Assembly (NCBI GenBank): GCA_017441265.1
Contig: JAFRYE010000019.1
Coordinates: forward strand, 1 to 62,133
DNA from: Lachnospiraceae bacterium
GTDB lineage: Bacteria > Bacillota > Clostridia > Lachnospirales > Lachnospiraceae
Direction: 5' to 3'
Length of the DNA: 62,133 nt
The position numbers and the translations under genes are program-made. Below are positions 60,207 to 62,133 of this stretch, piece by piece (positions within the stretch are counted from its first letter, which is position 1; the number at the start of each line of letters is the position of its first letter). The notes below the pieces were generated by a model. That model had not been told where the DNA came from. It ran no database searches and worked only from the letters and a program-made list of their open reading frames with translations.

Positions 60207-61019
60207 TCAGCGGTTCCACTGCTCCCGAAGGTACGCAACCTGCCGGTTGAGCATGTCCGTGTCCACCGCGCCGGTCTTGTCGAAGGCCGTCGATTCCAGC
60301 GTGAACGTATCGTCATAGCCCGTGCTCTTCACAAACGAAAGGAATGCCTCGAAGTCGACCTTGCCCGCACCGATGGGCAGCGTCTTAAGGGCTGTCCAGT
60401 CCTTGTAACCGCCTGCGTAGTCGTTGATGTGGTAGTGGCGCACCAAGCCTTCCTTCCACGCCCACGCGTACTCACCCTCGCAAAATGCCTCGATCTGGCC
60501 GTGGAACGCCGCCATCTTCGTGTCGAAGATGAAGTGCGGATCCTCGTAGCGGTCCGCGATCTGACGCCAGTGCAAAAGCGGGTCCTCCACGTTGCAGACG
60601 ACATTTTCCACCAAGAGGTCGACGCCGTGGTCCGCCGCGATCGCGCGCAGATCGCCGTACGCCTTTAAGTTGTTCTCAAAGCAGCAGTCCGAGATCTCGC
60701 CGTTCCAGAGGTGGAACACCATGCGGTCGGCTCCGATGTCGTGGGCCTGTTTGGCGTTGACGGACATCTTCCGATAGGCCTCCGCGAAATCCCCTCTCGT
60801 CACGTCCTCGCCGACGGTCTTCTGGCAGTGGTATACCGGGATGGTGAGCCCAAGGGTGTTCACGTAGTCCGTGATCTCCTCCACGGTGTCGTACCACGTG
60901 CTGTACATCATGAACTCCACGCCGTCGCCTTGCAGTTTCTTCGTTAATTCCCCGAGGAGTCTCGGGTTGCGGCCGTTGGGGCGCCCGATGAGCGCGCCTG
61001 TGGAACACAATACTCTCAT
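60207..61019 (-). CDS. Sugar phosphate isomerase/epimerase (TIM barrel)
   Basis: A 270-residue TIM-barrel protein of the AP-endonuclease-2-like sugar isomerase family. Metal-binding residues appear at the ends of strands: the Glu in LLVENVV, the His in VRHYHINDY (with D), the Asp in FIFDTKMAA and the Glu in FTLESTAF. Characterised relatives include xylose isomerase-like, hydroxypyruvate isomerase and tagatose 3-epimerase enzymes. ATG 61019 has AGGAG 7 bases upstream. It lies between pfp and the SDR gene on the same strand. The exact sugar is not known. Confidence 0.85.
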   Translation of the reverse strand: MRVLCSTGALIGRPNGRNPRLLGELTKKLQGDGVEFMMYSTWYDTVEEITDYVNTLGLTIPVYHCQKTVGEDVTRGDFAEAYRKMSVNAKQAHDIGADRMVFHLWNGEISDCCFENNLKAYGDLRAIAADHGVDLLVENVVCNVEDPLLHWRQIADRYEDPHFIFDTKMAAFHGQIEAFCEGEYAWAWKEGLVRHYHINDYAGGYKDWTALKTLPIGAGKVDFEAFLSFVKSTGYDDTFTLESTAFDKTGAVDTDMLNRQVAYLREQWNR

Positions 61020-61041
61020 AGTCGTTCTCCTGATTTTTTGG

Positions 61042-61069
61042 AAAAGCCCGGGGCAAAAGTGCCCCGGGC
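61042..61069 (-). terminator. Terminator of pfp
   Basis: GCCCGGGGCA (61069-61060) pairs perfectly with TGCCCCGGGC (61055-61046) with a 4-base loop and four U residues after it. It lies 27 bases beyond the pfp stop. Confidence 0.88.
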
Positions 61070-61096
61070 CGGATTTCCTGTGATTGTCAGAGCTTA

Positions 61097-62133
61097 TCAG
61101 CCCTTCTCCAAAGCGAGCGTTCTGGTGGTCAGATCGCACACTTCAGCAGGTCCGTAGTACTGAATAGCGCCCGGATAGGTGAAGCAGGTCTTGATCGCCC
61201 ACTCGTCGCGATGCTCTTCGAAGTACTTGAACGGCTTGCCGTCAAGCTCAACTAAAGCCTTGCGGATAACGGGCTTGTCCTCGCCGTTGCGGCGCTCGAT
61301 GTTCATCATCTTCGTGATCGGCATACCGCCCGCATTCCACTCCTCAGCCGGCTTGGAAAGGTTGGAAACCTTCGAAAGGTATCCGGTGTAGCCGTACTGG
61401 ATGAGCATGAACGCATTGTAGCCGAGGGAATAGCAGTAGTCTGCGTCGAAGTTCGACGGGAATGCGCAACGTCCTTCGTAACCGAAGAAATGATGCTGCT
61501 GACCGAACTTGCCCATGTAGGTGCCGGCCTTTGCTCTCTTGGTGAGCTCGTTCTTCACCATCTCGGAGAAGAGCTTCTCGGACTCGATCAGGGAAACCTG
61601 AACGTTGCCGTGAGGATCTCTTTCGAGGAAGAGCTGCTGCTGAATGCCCTGGGGCAGGATGTCGAATACTTTGAAGGACTCGGCGGTGAGGCCGGCCTTG
61701 ATAAATGCATACTTCGCATTCCAATCCGGAAGCGCGTTGAACTCGTCCGTCTTGGAACCTGCAAGAAGCTCGTTGATCTCCTTGATCAGTGCGGAGAACT
61801 CGGGAACGAACTCAACGATACCCTCGGGAATGATGGCAACGCCGAAGTTCTCGCCGTTGTTGCCGCGGGTCTCGACGGAATCGGCGATGTAGTTCGTGAT
61901 CGCCGCCAGGGACATCTTTTTCGCAGCCACTTCCTCACCGATCAGGCAGATGTTGGGCTGGGTTTCCAGCGCGCACTCCAGGGCAACGTGGGAAGCGGAA
62001 CGGCCCATAACCTTGATGAAGTGCCAGTACTTCTTCGCGGAGTTCGCGTCACGCTCGATGTTGCCGATGAGCTCGCTGTAGGTCTTCGTAGCGGTATCGA
62101 AACCGAAGGAAGCCTCGATGTCCTCGTTCTTCA
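61097..62133 (-). CDS. pfp: Pyrophosphate-dependent phosphofructokinase (partial, 5' end outside window)
   Basis: The C-terminal 344 residues or so of a phosphofructokinase reach the right edge; the frame stays open to base 62133. The stretch KKYWHFIKVMGRSASHVALE and the following LETQPNICLIGEE match the long PPi-dependent enzyme, which is about 550 residues and resembles the plant beta subunit. The catalytic GGDGS-type motifs lie outside the window. The enzyme interconverts fructose 6-phosphate and fructose 1,6-bisphosphate with pyrophosphate, saving ATP in fermenting cells. ATG codons inside this region are internal methionines. The terminator follows at 61042-61069. Confidence 0.92.
   Translation of the reverse strand, partial: KNEDIEASFGFDTATKTYSELIGNIERDANSAKKYWHFIKVMGRSASHVALECALETQPNICLIGEEVAAKKMSLAAITNYIADSVETRGNNGENFGVAIIPEGIVEFVPEFSALIKEINELLAGSKTDEFNALPDWNAKYAFIKAGLTAESFKVFDILPQGIQQQLFLERDPHGNVQVSLIESEKLFSEMVKNELTKRAKAGTYMGKFGQQHHFFGYEGRCAFPSNFDADYCYSLGYNAFMLIQYGYTGYLSKVSNLSKPAEEWNAGGMPITKMMNIERRNGEDKPVIRKALVELDGKPFKYFEEHRDEWAIKTCFTYPGAIQYYGPAEVCDLTTRTLALEKG

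Larger units (their letters stand above)
2649..60609. repeat. Dispersed GGAAAATG octamer family (at least 44 copies)
   Basis: GGAAAATG or its complement was found by eye at, among others, 2649, 3191, 4695, 5233, 6888, 8073, 9045, 9288, 10893, 11040, 11432, 13385, 13995, 17192, 19732, 20798, 22183, 22828, 23060, 24574, 25639, 28350, 28490, 29021, 29354, 29980, 32815, 34627, 36493, 41436, 42191, 42334, 45059, 45131, 45409, 46873, 48084, 48357, 49273, 49669, 56378, 57087, 57630 and 60602. About 26 read on the plus strand and 18 on the minus. The flanks favour C or T before and C, A or T after. It occurs in coding sequence in different frames and in intergenic DNA, and is missing from the hydCBA and xylanase genes. 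Confidence 0.8.

Noticed and set aside
1-62133. tRNA, rRNA or insertion-sequence elements
   Set aside because: Looked for conserved tRNA arms, rRNA stretches and transposase motifs; none was seen.

Overview
The window looks like a chromosomal segment of an anaerobic, plant-polysaccharide-degrading Gram-positive bacterium of the class Clostridia, most likely Lachnospiraceae or a close relative. This is inferred from content, not from a database match. Supporting features are pyruvate formate-lyase with its activase behind a ZTP (pfl) riboswitch, a HydABC-type NADH-linked [FeFe]-hydrogenase operon, a pyrophosphate-dependent phosphofructokinase, a T-box in front of thrS, lipoproteins with Thr/Pro linkers, and xylan-active enzymes (GH11 with two CBM36-like modules, a GH43 lipoprotein, a large GH2). 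No rRNA, tRNA, CRISPR array, transposase or phage gene was recognised.

Layout. 1-6.3 kb: a truncated lipoprotein gene, an XRE-type regulator, then a TetR regulator with an MMPL/RND exporter and a YhgE-like coiled lipoprotein. 6.3-12 kb: thrS with its T-box, and a 1159-residue GH2 enzyme on the other strand. 12-18.2 kb: acyl-CoA synthetase, sodium:solute symporter and YfhO-like membrane protein. 18.4-24.2 kb: an anchored hypothetical protein, the GH43 lipoprotein, an ABC-F ATPase and a DUF1015 protein. 24.2-28.3 kb: a membrane protein, an SH3-containing membrane protein and argS. 28.6-31.7 kb (plus strand): aspartokinase, cyclophilin, TmcAL. 31.8-36.1 kb: coaD/rsmD with a coiled-coil protein, an Mrp ATPase, and a DHH phosphoesterase with a small membrane protein. 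36.2-39.6 kb: riboswitch, pflB, pflA. 39.6-44.5 kb: a six-gene YtrA-type ABC operon behind a double operator. 44.5-48.7 kb: a methyltransferase preceded by a 28-codon ORF, an anchored protein, and an ECF sigma/anti-sigma pair. 48.8-52 kb: a serine-palmitoyltransferase-like enzyme and the xylanase. 52-57 kb: hydCBA and a CarD-like regulator. 57-62.1 kb: HAD phosphatase, serine hydrolase, short-chain dehydrogenase, sugar epimerase and the 3' part of pfp.

The metabolic genes fit together as hydrolysis of xylan or arabinoxylan, PPi-dependent glycolysis, pyruvate cleavage to formate and acetyl-CoA, and hydrogen release from NADH.

The most unusual signals are: (1) the octamer GGAAAATG, found at least 44 times on both strands in all reading frames and between genes, where about 1.6 copies would be expected by base composition; (2) an unannotated 28-codon ORF with its own promoter, ribosome site and terminator immediately upstream of a methyltransferase gene; (3) two 18-bp palindromic operators on a consensus promoter; (4) a terminator-like hairpin that touches the start of an ABC-F gene; (5) a promoter whose -35 box lies inside a terminator stem; (6) twin hairpins between pflB and pflA. 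All coordinates and counts were read by eye.
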